Positions 39,247 to 46,965 of a DNA stretch of 64,000 nt are shown one piece after another (the first letter of the stretch is position 1; each line of letters starts with the position of its first letter). Source of the stretch: Paracoccus sp. TOH. GTDB taxonomy: Bacteria > Pseudomonadota > Alphaproteobacteria > Rhodobacterales > Rhodobacteraceae. The DNA lies in contig NZ_CP098360.1 of NCBI RefSeq assembly GCF_030388245.1, positions 1,386,501 to 1,450,500 of the forward strand, read 5' to 3'. Under the pieces are notes generated by a model that did no database searches, had not been told where the DNA came from, and was given only the letters and a program-made list of their open reading frames with translations. The position numbers and the translations under genes were made by a program.

Positions 39247-39671
39247 TTCGCCTCCCGGATCGCTTTGCCAACAGCGCGCTTGATGCGGTTCAGCGCGCGC
39301 TTTCGCGTCAGCCGGAAGGACGGCCAGAAGAACGGATGCGGCGGGACCGTGGTGCCCCCGAAGCCGTTGCCATGTCCGTATTCGACCAGGTGCGCATAGC
39401 GCACATCCGCATTGCCGGCAGTGATTGCCGCCGTGAGCTCGGGAACCACCATGCTGCCGCCGGGCTGGGAATAGGGCGGCGTGGACAGGCCGGGGCCGGT
39501 GACCTTGATCGAATCCCGCAGGTCGCCATCATCCACCGGCACGGTGGCGCGCATCACGTCCGCGACCTCATCGGCGGATTTCACCAGCGCCGGCACCACG
39601 GCACGGCGCGCCGCCTCGGGCACGGCGCGCATGTGGCGCTGGAACTTCGCAAGGCCACCGTCATCCGACAT
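39243..39671 (-). CDS. HK97 gp10-like phage protein
   Basis: This 142-residue protein begins MSDDGGLAKFQRHMRAVPEAA and has VPVDDGDLRDSIKVTG and YAHLVEYGHGNGFGGTTVPPHPFFWP, the usual gp10 signature. It acts in head-tail joining or tail completion. It overlaps the connector gene by one base. Confidence 0.85.
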   Translation of the reverse strand: MSDDGGLAKFQRHMRAVPEAARRAVVPALVKSADEVADVMRATVPVDDGDLRDSIKVTGPGLSTPPYSQPGGSMVVPELTAAITAGNADVRYAHLVEYGHGNGFGGTTVPPHPFFWPSFRLTRKRALNRIKRAVGKAIREAK

Positions 39672-39979
39672 CAGAAGGTCCACTCCCTGAAACCGTCCAC
39701 GATATCCCGGACGCCGAAAGGCAGTTCCCGGCCCATGTCGGTCGCCGACTCGCGGTTCTCGAACCACCAGGCCACGAGTTGCAGAACCGCCTCCTTGAGC
39801 GCAGGCGGGACGGGCCGCAGCGATTCGTCGTCGAAACGCTGTTCGATGCGGAAACCGAGCATCCGCTCGATATGGTTCTGCGCGGCATCGATCTTTCCGG
39901 CGATCAGCCAATCATCCTCGTCATGCGATGGGGTCAGCCCGAGTTGTTCCTTTGCATCCTGAAGCGTGACAATCGGCAT
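39671..39979 (-). CDS. Head-tail connector (gp6-like) protein
   Basis: This 102-residue protein begins MPIVTLQDAKEQLGLTPSHDEDDWL, the typical start of gp6-like adaptors that attach to the portal ring, and is followed by QLVAWWFENRESATDMG. I prefer the ATG at 39979, which has GAGG at good spacing; an ATG at 39988 is alternative. Confidence 0.83.
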   Translation of the reverse strand: MPIVTLQDAKEQLGLTPSHDEDDWLIAGKIDAAQNHIERMLGFRIEQRFDDESLRPVPPALKEAVLQLVAWWFENRESATDMGRELPFGVRDIVDGFREWTF

Positions 39980-39980
39980 A

Positions 39981-40427
39981 TCAGGCATCCTCGCTGCGGA
40001 TCGTTTGCGAACTGGGCAGGATATCGGCTTGCAGCTTCATGATGCTGTTCGCCGTGTCGAAGACCTCGGACAGCCCCACCACCAGCCCGAACCACGCCCG
40101 CCAGCGGGCACCGCCCGGAAAGACCAGGCGGACAGGGTAATGCTCACGGGCGCGTGATGCCTGCCACAGGATCGCCTGTCCGACATCCCCCGGGTCTTGC
40201 CCGAAGATGATCTGCACGGGCGGCCGGCGCACCAGGCCCTTCATCAGTTCCTCGGCACCGCCCGGCGATTCCAGATGCGTAGCATCGACGATGTCCCACG
40301 CCACACCCAGCATGCCGATCGCCTCGGCCTCGCCGATCTCGACCCAGCCGGAAGCCGGCACCGTCCCCGGCGTCTCGGTCGGAGCATCGGCGATGAAGAT
40401 CCGGCTTCCGGCGGTCGGGTAGAGCAT
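39981..40427 (-). CDS. Phage tail-tube-like protein (first paralogue by position)
   Basis: This 148-residue protein shares with its neighbour the patterns VEIGE-E-IG, a central DPGDVGQAILWQASRARE, VRLVF and DTANSIMKLQADIL near the end. Both look like lambda gpV-type major tail proteins. It may be a minor tube variant or a tail-terminator partner. Spacing to the other paralogue is three bases. Confidence 0.7.
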   Translation of the reverse strand: MLYPTAGSRIFIADAPTETPGTVPASGWVEIGEAEAIGMLGVAWDIVDATHLESPGGAEELMKGLVRRPPVQIIFGQDPGDVGQAILWQASRAREHYPVRLVFPGGARWRAWFGLVVGLSEVFDTANSIMKLQADILPSSQTIRSEDA

Positions 40428-40430
40428 GGG

Positions 40431-40910
40431 TCAGGCCTCGTCCGCGTCCACCTTGACCACGTTCGAGTTCACCCACAGCGTGGCGTTCAGCTTCATGACG
40501 CTGTTCGCGCTGTCGAGCGCCTCGACCGCGCTCGCGACCTTCGCCACAAAATAGCGCATGGACGGCGTGCCGCCGGGCGGGGCGTCGTTCAGCACCAGGC
40601 GGAAGGCGTAATCATGCGGGGTCTTCTCCGCTGCGATCACCGCGATCTGCCCCGCGTCGGCATAGTCGATGCCGCAAACCACCTCCATGGAGCCGGCGTT
40701 GCGGGTGCCCTTCAGGCGCCGGGTGCGAGAAGCCGCGATGCTGTCGAAGGTGATTTCCGCCGAACTGTCGCCCACCGAGCCGAGCCCCTCGGTCTCGCCG
40801 ATCTCGACCCAGGTCTGCGAGGTGAAATCCGCCGCCACGAAGTCGGCGGACTTCGCCGCCAGTGCGGCGCCGATATAGAGCTTGGCGCCATTGGTCGCGT
40901 AGATGGTCAT
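40431..40910 (-). CDS. Phage major tail-tube-like protein (second paralogue)
   Basis: This 159-residue protein has ATNGAKLYIGAALAAKSADF, VEIGETEGLGSVGDSSAEITF and SANSVMKLNATLWVNSN, fitting a major tail tube protein. It is paralogous to the next gene. Its ATG overlaps the HNH stop (ATGA). It probably polymerises around the tape measure. Confidence 0.8.
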   Translation of the reverse strand: MTIYATNGAKLYIGAALAAKSADFVAADFTSQTWVEIGETEGLGSVGDSSAEITFDSIAASRTRRLKGTRNAGSMEVVCGIDYADAGQIAVIAAEKTPHDYAFRLVLNDAPPGGTPSMRYFVAKVASAVEALDSANSVMKLNATLWVNSNVVKVDADEA

Positions 40911-41299
40911 TGCTGATCCTTTCGGGTGCTGCGCCGTTCCAGCCGTTGCTTGGCGCTGTTGTGATGATGGGCGCAAAGGCCCTGCCAGTTGCCGGGATCG
41001 TCCCGCAGCTTCGCATCGCCCTTGTGCGGAATGACGTGATCCACATGGGTGGCGAGTGCCGGCCCTCCCTTGTGCCCAAGATCGCAGCCCGGCCATTTGC
41101 AGAAGCGGTTCTCGGGCCGGCCGAGGAAGGCCTTGCGGGCCTTCTCCCATGACCGGCCATAGCCGCGCTGGCTGCTGTTCGGCCGGGTCTTGTCGAATCG
41201 GGCCTTGCGCATGGCGTCGAGCGTCGCCTGGCACGGGCACCGCATCCCGAAGGGAACACGGCGCCCGCAGGGGCAGAGGCGAGGCGCGCGCACCGGCAT
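40907..41299 (-). CDS. HNH endonuclease
   Basis: This 130-residue protein has two zinc pairs (CPCGRRVPFGMRCPC and CKWPGCDLGHK) and the HNH core HVDHVIPHKGDAKLRDDPGNWQGLCAHHHNSAK. Phage HNH enzymes often assist the terminase in packaging; here it sits between a capsid-region gene and the tail tube. It overlaps both neighbours. Confidence 0.9.
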   Translation of the reverse strand: MPVRAPRLCPCGRRVPFGMRCPCQATLDAMRKARFDKTRPNSSQRGYGRSWEKARKAFLGRPENRFCKWPGCDLGHKGGPALATHVDHVIPHKGDAKLRDDPGNWQGLCAHHHNSAKQRLERRSTRKDQQ

Positions 41300-41679
41300 C
41301 AGGCCACCGGGCGGCTGTCGGGGACGATGATCGCCGTGGCGCCGGCCGCGATGCTGGTGCCGCTGGCACGGGTCAGCGACAGGCGCACGAACCGCTTGTA
41401 GCCGCGATAGCCCAGCCGGTAGACGCTGGACGCCGCCAGTGCCGCCGGGGCGTTGCTGTCCATCTCCTCCGCCGCGACATTGGTCCAGCCGCTGGCGCCG
41501 GTATCGCTTTCCTGCAAGGTCACGCCGAAGACGCCCGAGCCGGCGATCTCGCCGGTGTTCACGACGAAGGCCGCGCGGCCAGCGCCCTTGAGGTCGATCG
41601 CCGCGCCTTGCGCCGCCGCCGTCTGCACCGCGGGCGCCAGCGCCTGGATGGCGGCGATGTTCGAGTAAAGGTCACGCAT
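41299..41679 (-). CDS. Hypothetical structural phage protein, possible head decoration
   Basis: This 126-residue protein is beta-rich and alanine/glycine-rich (AAFVVNTGEIAGSGVFGVTLQES, GYRGYKRFVRLSLTRASG). Its place right after the capsid suggests a head decoration or stabilisation protein, but the sequence alone does not show this. Confidence 0.6.
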   Translation of the reverse strand: MRDLYSNIAAIQALAPAVQTAAAQGAAIDLKGAGRAAFVVNTGEIAGSGVFGVTLQESDTGASGWTNVAAEEMDSNAPAALAASSVYRLGYRGYKRFVRLSLTRASGTSIAAGATAIIVPDSRPVA

Positions 41680-41692
41680 CGTTTCATGCTCC

Positions 41693-43222
41693 TCAGCTGG
41701 TCGCCATGCGAAGTTTGCGGAAGCGCGCGGCCTGCAAGACGCCGCCGCCCACGCGCCGGGTGGCGTGGATGCGGGTGATGCCGTTGGTCGCGCGGGTGTA
41801 GGGATCGACCAGGACCGACATCGAGGTGCGGTCGATGATCCGATAGGCCGAGAAATCGCCGTAGATGATCGGGAAGGCGTTGGCCGCGATATCGGGCATG
41901 TCCACCATCTCGATCACCGGACGGCCGAGGATGGTCTCGGGCTGGCCGGCCTGGAAGCTCGGCTGCCACAGGAACCGGCCGTCGCCATCCTTCAGCAGGC
42001 GCAGCTTGCCCAGGGTGGTGCCGTTCATCGCCCAGGCGCCGCGATTGCGATAGGTCGCCGGCAGGGCGTAAAGCAGGCCGATCAGCGCATCCGCCGACAG
42101 GGTGGTGGCGTGGCCGTTCGCGGTCGAGGCGATACCCTCGTGGACCATGAAGCCTTCGGGTTCGAGGACGCCCTGCCCCAGGACGAAGGCGCGGGCCTCT
42201 TTCTGGCCGAAGTCCTCGGACAGCGCCGTGCGCACCTCGGTCTCGGCCTGCGGGGCGTCGGCCAGCAGGCGGTTCGAGATATCCACGAAGGTCGCCAGCT
42301 CCTTCGGCTCCATCTCCTTCTGGCCGAAGCTGATGTCCGATTCCGTGCGGGTCTGGGTCTCGCCAGCCCAACGGGCATTGGTGATATCGCCACGCGTCGG
42401 ATAGAGCACCGAGGGAGCCGAGGTCGAGCGCACCGAGGCGAACTGGCGGATCGGGCTGATCTCGACCAGATCGCGGATGATCTCGGCCGAGAGTTCGGGC
42501 GGGGCGAGATAGCCGCCCTGCGGATCGCTGGCAACGATCAGCGCCTTGCGCTCGGCCTCGGGGATCTGGTTGCCGAGGCGCAGGTAATGCGCGAAGGCCT
42601 TGCGCTCCTCGGTCGGCTCATCCTCGGCCTTGGTCTCGGTCGCCGGGCGGTTCATCTTGGCTTCCAGCTTGTCGAGCCGGGCCGTCAGGGCCGAGGTATC
42701 GGCCTTCTTCTCGAGGTCGGTCATCTTGGCTTCCAACGCCGCGATACCGCCCTCGTCCTTGTCTTCGGTCTTGTCCGTCATGGTCATGTCCTTTGCTGAC
42801 GTGATGCGCGCGCCGGGATGCATCGGCACCGCGACCACGCTGATTTCGAGAAGATCGACGGCATGCAGATCGCGGCCGCCGCCGCGCCGCGCCGCCTTGC
42901 GGGTGGCGACATAGCCGATGGAAAGGCCTTGCAAGGCCTTGGCGAGGATCAGGTCGCGAACCTCGCGCGCCCGCTGCACGGTCAGGGTCAGGCGGCCCTT
43001 GACCCGCAGGCCCTCCATGGTCTCGGTGCCTTCCTCCCAGACGCCGATCACCTCGGCCTGGTCATGGCCGGCAAGCATCGGAATGGGGAAGCTCGCGCCC
43101 GAGAACGCGCCCTTGTGGACGATATCGCCACCCCGATCCGTGGTGCCGAAGACCGAGGCCAGACCCTCGATCCGGCCTTCTTCATCGACGCTGAACGCAG
43201 CCTTGCTTTCGATCCGATCCAT
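41693..43222 (-). CDS. HK97-type prohead protease fused to major capsid protein
   Basis: This 509-residue protein joins two functions. Residues 1-145 or so match prohead proteases (HK97 gp4, U35): AGHDQAEVIG gives His53 and LSIGY gives Ser101. Then follows a coiled-coil delta region with two LEAKMTDLEKK-like heptads, and an HK97 gp5 fold from about residue 205 (DPQGGYLAPPELSAEIIRDL, AWAMNGTTLGKLRLLKDGDGR). The protease probably cleaves itself and the delta domain during maturation. It overlaps the previous gene by one base. Confidence 0.9.
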   Translation of the reverse strand: MDRIESKAAFSVDEEGRIEGLASVFGTTDRGGDIVHKGAFSGASFPIPMLAGHDQAEVIGVWEEGTETMEGLRVKGRLTLTVQRAREVRDLILAKALQGLSIGYVATRKAARRGGGRDLHAVDLLEISVVAVPMHPGARITSAKDMTMTDKTEDKDEGGIAALEAKMTDLEKKADTSALTARLDKLEAKMNRPATETKAEDEPTEERKAFAHYLRLGNQIPEAERKALIVASDPQGGYLAPPELSAEIIRDLVEISPIRQFASVRSTSAPSVLYPTRGDITNARWAGETQTRTESDISFGQKEMEPKELATFVDISNRLLADAPQAETEVRTALSEDFGQKEARAFVLGQGVLEPEGFMVHEGIASTANGHATTLSADALIGLLYALPATYRNRGAWAMNGTTLGKLRLLKDGDGRFLWQPSFQAGQPETILGRPVIEMVDMPDIAANAFPIIYGDFSAYRIIDRTSMSVLVDPYTRATNGITRIHATRRVGGGVLQAARFRKLRMATS

Positions 43223-43611
43223 CAGCCGCGCCTCCAGAAGGCCGCACGGTCGGAGGCGAAGCCATCGACCTGCTGTTGCACCCAGAGCGCGGCGCGCAGG
43301 AAGCGCACGACATTGGCTTGCGAGAAGGGCACCGGCGCACCGTCCTCCTTCACGTCCCAGCCCAGGACGCAGCGGGCCAGCGTGTTGAGGCGGGCCTTCT
43401 CGCGATCCGCCGCCGAAACCCGGCCATCGGCATCCGCCATCTCGGCCAGGTCATCGACCATTTGCACCCGGGCCCGCGCCTGGGTGGCACTGTCCGGGCC
43501 GGCGATGCGCAGGGTGATGCCCACCGGCTTCCCGGTCACGGGGTCCAGCAGATCGAAGTCGCGGCCCCGATCCTGATCCTGCGCATCGGCCAGAATGTCA
43601 TTCAGTTGCAT
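43222..43611 (-). CDS. Phage protein between portal and capsid, tail-assembly-chaperone-like
   Basis: This 129-residue protein has DLLDPVTGKPVGITLRIAGPDS, AEMADADGRVSAADREKARL and LARCVLGWDVKEDGAPVPF, then a helical FLRAALWVQQQVDGF. The pattern resembles tail-assembly chaperones, though its position between head genes is odd. It overlaps both the portal end and capsid start. Confidence 0.6.
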   Translation of the reverse strand: MQLNDILADAQDQDRGRDFDLLDPVTGKPVGITLRIAGPDSATQARARVQMVDDLAEMADADGRVSAADREKARLNTLARCVLGWDVKEDGAPVPFSQANVVRFLRAALWVQQQVDGFASDRAAFWRRG

Positions 43612-44809
43612 CGTCGTCCTCGGGTTGTTCCGGCGCCGGCTTTTCGGCCGGGGCAGCGGAAATGTTCGGGTTCAGGAACTCGTCGCCGCCCACGCGGGGC
43701 GGCAGGCCCAGCCATTGCCGGCCCTCGTTCGGGTTGATGGTGCGGCTGGAGATCAGGCTGTTGATGGTGGTGGCGCGGGTCGCCAGATCGGCGCGGGTCA
43801 GGTCGTCGCGGTCGAAGCGGATCACGTGATTCGCGCGCTCCTCGTCCGAGAACAGCGCCCGGCGCAGTGCGCCTTCCAACCCGCGCAGCCAGGGTTCCAG
43901 CGTGTAGGACAGGAACTCGCGGCCCTTCTGTTCCGAGTTCGACCAGGTGGCGCGCGACAGGTCGCCCACCATCGGCGCCGGGATGTTGAAGACCCGGGCG
44001 ATCTCCTCGATCTGGAACCGGCGGTTTTCGAGGAACTGCGCATCCGTGCTGTTGAAGGTGAACGGCTCGAAGGTCATTCCGTCATAGAGCATCGCCGTGC
44101 GGCCCTGGTCCTCGCCTTCATGCGCGAGCCGCCACGCTGCCCGCGCCGCCTTGACGGCTTCTTCCTGCATGCCCTTGGGGATCAGCAGGGCGCCCGAGGG
44201 GCGGGCGCCACGGGTGAACAGCTTGCCGGCGTGGCGGTCGAGCGCGACAGCGATGCCGATGGCCTCTCGGGCCAGCGTCAGCGGCGAGCGGTCGAGGGGC
44301 GGCAGAAGGTGGACCACATCACGGGCCGGGATTGGCCGATTGGTCAGCCGGTAGCTGCGTTCGCCGGTCTCGGTATCGAGGTCGAATTGCAGCGAGGCCA
44401 CGCGGTAGCGGATGATTTCGCGCGGCTCGCCGTTCACCCGGTTGACCCAGGCGAGACCGCCGGCGTCGTTCATCAGGGCGTCCCGGACAATCTGCCGGAT
44501 CAGCTCAAAGCCCGTGGTCCAGTCGTTCGCCTCGTCACGCAGCAGGGACAGCAGCGGGTGGTCGGGCACGTCCACCTCGTCCTGCCCCTCGATCCGCTTC
44601 ACGGTCACGTCGAGCGAGGCGACGGCTTCCGAGATCAGCTGGATCGCGTTCGCCACCACCGGCACCTTGAGCGCCTCGGCCTGGCTGACCACGATGCCCG
44701 TGGACGTGGTTTCCGTCAGCCCGAAGGCCGCCAGCAGCGCCGCATCGGGCGAGGCCAGCGACTTGCGCTCGGGCGCGAAGGCTTTGCGAAGATGGGTCCA
44801 GATGCTCAT
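43598..44809 (-). CDS. HK97-family portal protein
   Basis: This 403-residue protein forms the portal through which DNA passes. It has VVANAIQLISEAVASLDVTVK, LLRDEANDWTTGFELIRQIVRD and ARVFNIPAPMVGDLSRATWSNSEQKGREFLSYTLEPWL, the family's core and stem segments. Its C-terminal Pro/Glu-rich tail overlaps the next gene. It starts 81 bp after the DNA-binding gene. Confidence 0.93.
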   Translation of the reverse strand: MSIWTHLRKAFAPERKSLASPDAALLAAFGLTETTSTGIVVSQAEALKVPVVANAIQLISEAVASLDVTVKRIEGQDEVDVPDHPLLSLLRDEANDWTTGFELIRQIVRDALMNDAGGLAWVNRVNGEPREIIRYRVASLQFDLDTETGERSYRLTNRPIPARDVVHLLPPLDRSPLTLAREAIGIAVALDRHAGKLFTRGARPSGALLIPKGMQEEAVKAARAAWRLAHEGEDQGRTAMLYDGMTFEPFTFNSTDAQFLENRRFQIEEIARVFNIPAPMVGDLSRATWSNSEQKGREFLSYTLEPWLRGLEGALRRALFSDEERANHVIRFDRDDLTRADLATRATTINSLISSRTINPNEGRQWLGLPPRVGGDEFLNPNISAAPAEKPAPEQPEDDDATE

Positions 44810-44890
44810 GGACCAGTTTATGCGGCTCGCCGCGCCGGTCTGATAAGCTCCAAGATCCTACAAAATCCTCCAAATTCCTACAAATCCATT

Positions 44891-45130
44891 TCAGGCCTTG
44901 CGCCGAAGCCAGGCCAAAAGCTCGGATCGGAACGCGAAATAGCTGCCCGACCCGGCCGGCTTGTAGATCGGAACCTCGGGCATCTGCGCCCAGGTGCGCG
45001 CCGTGTTGACGCTGACGCCGAGAACCTCGGCAATCTGGTTGAGGCCCCAGATCTTCCGCTCGGGGTCCAGCACGGCATCCACGCGCCACCGATCCAAAGG
45101 CGGTTGCTCCAATTTTTCCTGTTTCGCCAT
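44891..45130 (-). CDS. Helix-turn-helix DNA-binding protein (AlpA/HTH_17-like)
   Basis: This 79-residue protein has an MerR-like HTH: IWGLNQIAEVLGVSVNTARTWAQMPEVPIYKPAGSGSYFAFRSELLAWLRR. AAGGAAA precedes the ATG at 45130. Just upstream of the portal it may regulate late genes, like AlpA of satellites; a second terminase-type role is less likely because a P27 small subunit is present. Confidence 0.78.
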   Translation of the reverse strand: MAKQEKLEQPPLDRWRVDAVLDPERKIWGLNQIAEVLGVSVNTARTWAQMPEVPIYKPAGSGSYFAFRSELLAWLRRKA

Positions 45131-45271
45131 GGTGATTTCCTTCCGCCGCTCCTCTGTCATTCTTCCATCTATTTGAACTGAAATGAAAAAATCCTATTTC
45201 CCGCAAATGTTGCGCTTGCCACCCCGCGCCGGTCCCCGCCAAAGGGCCAAAATCGGGGACCACCCCCCGGG

Positions 45272-45403
45272 TCAGGTGACGCGGGTCCATTCGGCCGTCC
45301 GCCACAGGGTCAACCGCCCGAACAGGACCAATCGGCGCCGGGTCACCCGATATCGGCACCCGAACCCCTCGACGGTCTCGCTGCTGGTGATGATCTTCAG
45401 CAT
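45272..45403 (-). CDS. Possible 43-residue basic phage protein
   Basis: This short frame starts MLKIITSSETVEGFGCRYRV and continues TRRRLVLFGRLTLWRT, so it is basic and possibly nucleic-acid binding. It begins ten bases after the previous stop with a GAGTGAGGG ribosome-like stretch. No family is recognised. Confidence 0.45.
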   Translation of the reverse strand: MLKIITSSETVEGFGCRYRVTRRRLVLFGRLTLWRTAEWTRVT

Positions 45404-45413
45404 GCCGGCACCC

Positions 45414-45638
45414 TCACTCGACCACCCGGTCAACCACCGGCAGCCGGGCCTTCCGCGCCATGGTCTCGCCCATCAGGATTGCCGCCTCGTAGCTGCGCCC
45501 TTGCCAGACCATCTGCCTGCCCACTTCACCGCCGACGCCGAGGTCAGCCACCAGCACCACGAAGAAGAAGCTGTTGCCGGGGCAGGTAGCGATCTCGATA
45601 CGGGCCGGCTCGGCCATCGCTGTCTCGGCCATGCTCAT
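45414..45638 (-). CDS. Hypothetical phage protein
   Basis: This 74-residue protein has a beta-rich core (ARIEIATCPGNSFFFVVLVADLGVGGEVG, RSYEAAILMGETMARKARLP) resembling small KTSC-like or DUF domains. Its ATG overlaps the previous stop (ATGA). Function unknown. Confidence 0.6.
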   Translation of the reverse strand: MSMAETAMAEPARIEIATCPGNSFFFVVLVADLGVGGEVGRQMVWQGRSYEAAILMGETMARKARLPVVDRVVE

Positions 45639-46132
45639 ACTCGCACCCCCGCGCCCTGCAACTGCGCCACGGTCAGCAGCCGCTTGCCGAGGATGCAATC
45701 GAGAATGGCCGGGCTGAACGCCGACGACACGACAGGCGCACCGGCCCGCACCTTACCGGCCAGCATCTCCGCCGTCGCTTCGATGCCCCGCATCCGTTCA
45801 TCCATCGACACGAACGCCTTTCCCGGCTCGCCCTCCCAGCGCCGTTGCTCCAGCCAACGGTCCGACGAAACCAGATACTGGGCATCCTTGCCCTGGTTGA
45901 CCTGCCGATACCGCTGCGCCTCGCAGATGATGCGCTGCGGATCAGCCCCGCTTTTCTCAGCAGCCAGCCACAGCGCAAACGAGCGATCCCGCTGCCGGGC
46001 TTTCGGATGCACCTGCCAGAAGCGCTCGAAGGCCACGAGCGTGTCAGGATCGGGCACCGCCTCGCGCTCGCCCGCGCCCGTATGGTTCAAGGATGGTTCT
46101 AGGATGGTTTGTGTCGCGCTGTGCGACATCAT
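45635..46132 (-). CDS. Hypothetical phage protein, replication-region
   Basis: This 165-residue protein has FERFWQVHPKARQRDRSFALWLAAEKSGADPQRIICEAQRY and SSDRWLEQRRWEGEP, a pattern common to proteins next to phage replication initiators. It overlaps the preceding winged-helix gene. Its 5' end lies in the repeat array at 46111-46184, so the coding and the iteron-like repeats overlap. Confidence 0.6.
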   Translation of the reverse strand: MMSHSATQTILEPSLNHTGAGEREAVPDPDTLVAFERFWQVHPKARQRDRSFALWLAAEKSGADPQRIICEAQRYRQVNQGKDAQYLVSSDRWLEQRRWEGEPGKAFVSMDERMRGIEATAEMLAGKVRAGAPVVSSAFSPAILDCILGKRLLTVAQLQGAGVRV

Positions 46133-46184
46133 GGTGTCGCGCTGTGCGACGGGTAGCGCTGTGCGACGGGTAGCGCAGCGCTAC
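46111..46184. repeat. Iteron-like direct repeats, possible element origin
   Basis: Four 17-bp repeats start at 46111, 46134, 46151 and 46168. The first two are identical (GTGTCGCGCTGTGCGAC), the third and fourth share GGGTAGCGC. Spacing is 23, 17 and 17 bp. They lie across the junction of two replication-like genes, as phage lambda's iterons lie inside its initiator gene. A further GGATGGTT repeat sits just upstream. Confidence 0.5.
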
Positions 46185-46527
46185 GGGTCGAGGCATTTCC
46201 GGCCTCGCGGGGCGCCGGTTCCGACCGGGGCAATTCCACTTCGGGAAGCCGCTCGACCGCTTCCAGCGAGATGTCATATTCGACAGTCGCGCCGTTGCGG
46301 TGCCGACGGTCACCGACGACGATCAGGATGCCTTCCGCGACCAGCTCGTTGATGGTCCTGATCACCGTCGCACGGTGCATTTCAAGCTCCGCCGCGATGG
46401 TGGTTTTCGAGGCCCAGATGCCTTCGCCGCCGTCGCTGGCCTTGTCCGCGAAATAGATCATCACGGACTTGCGCGTGGCTGAGCCGAACACCTTCTTATG
46501 AACCTTTGCCGAGACGAGGTTACTCAT
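46129..46527 (-). CDS. Winged-helix DNA-binding protein, possible replication initiator
   Basis: This 132-residue protein has KKVFGSATRKSVMIYFADKASDGGEGIWASKTTIAAELEMHRATVIRTINELVAEGILIV, a MarR-like helix-turn-helix as in phage initiators of the O/gp-type. Its C-terminus (LPVAQRYPSHSATP) is encoded by iteron-like repeats. It starts in the tail of the preceding gene. Confidence 0.72.
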   Translation of the reverse strand: MSNLVSAKVHKKVFGSATRKSVMIYFADKASDGGEGIWASKTTIAAELEMHRATVIRTINELVAEGILIVVGDRRHRNGATVEYDISLEAVERLPEVELPRSEPAPREAGNASTRSAALPVAQRYPSHSATP

Positions 46528-46825
46528 TGCGCACCCCCTGCCCAATCGCGGGATCCTCAATGAGCAACCGAAAAGACACGAGACCGCTGCCCCCACTTTT
46601 GGGGCCAGCGAAGCTCGGGCATTGGATCAGCAGCTTTCGCTCCAAGAGGTAGAGATGCTTTTCAAGGATAGGCCTGCTGATCTCGCAAAATTCGGCCAGA
46701 TGGTCGAGATCGACCCAGCATCCGCTTGCAGGGCAGTGACGGTCGGCCAGCACGGCCAGAACCCGCCATGTCGCGGGCTTTAAGCCGCGCTGTTTGAAGG
46801 CCCAGGAGGTGGCGTCGTGGCTCAT
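46520..46825 (-). CDS. Helix-turn-helix phage protein
   Basis: This 101-residue protein has SHDATSWAFKQRGLKPATWRVLAVLADRHCPASGCWVDLDHLAEFCEISRPILEKHLYLLERKLLI, a helix-turn-helix_36-type domain common in phage replication or regulation. It is the first gene of the minus-strand run at the right end. Its ribosome site is weak. Confidence 0.72.
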   Translation of the reverse strand: MSHDATSWAFKQRGLKPATWRVLAVLADRHCPASGCWVDLDHLAEFCEISRPILEKHLYLLERKLLIQCPSFAGPKSGGSGLVSFRLLIEDPAIGQGVRNE

Positions 46826-46876
46826 GCCGCACCTTTAAGCGGCAAGCCCATTTTCCCGATTCGTTCACGAAACGTC

Positions 46877-46919
46877 CATGGGCTGCAATCAGTGCTAACC
46901 GATTGCAGCCCATGTTTTT
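46877..46919 (+). terminator. Hairpin terminator near the right end of the element
   Basis: A perfect 14-bp stem (CATGGGCTGCAATC with GATTGCAGCCCATG) with a 10-base loop is followed by TTTTT on the plus strand. No plus-strand gene precedes it, so it may shield the element from host transcription or be a relic. Confidence 0.6.
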
Positions 46920-46926
46920 CGACCGA

Positions 46927-46937
46927 ACGCGCAGTCC
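46927..46937. repeat. attR core
   Basis: ACGCGCAGTCC repeats the attL core exactly. It lies 29 bp from the rlmJ stop. Confidence 0.65.
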
Positions 46938-46965
46938 CCCCGCAACGATGTCCGGACCCGCGGCC

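Larger units (their letters stand above)
28839..46937. mobile_element. Integrated phage-like element of 18.1 kb, probably defective or satellite-like
   Basis: The element runs between two copies of an 11-bp sequence (28839-28849 and 46927-46937). It starts with a minus-strand integrase and excisionase-like gene and ends beyond a replication-like gene. Morphogenesis genes run on the minus strand: portal, chaperone-like, protease-capsid fusion, a possible decoration protein, HNH, two tail-tube paralogues, connectors, terminase small and large, tape measure, then three small genes. I find no lysis cassette, tail tip, fibre, helicase or primase. Gene order is unusual, with terminase after the connectors. 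Confidence 0.85.

Noticed and set aside
46877..46919. The 14-bp inverted repeat as an integration arm site
   Set aside because: It has a plus-strand T tract and no copy at the left end, so a terminator is simpler.
28950..46925. Alternative att repeat using AGCCCA and CATGTTT words near the element ends
   Set aside because: Matches are broken and short. The 11-bp ACGCGCAGTCC is exact and restores a sensible amidase end.
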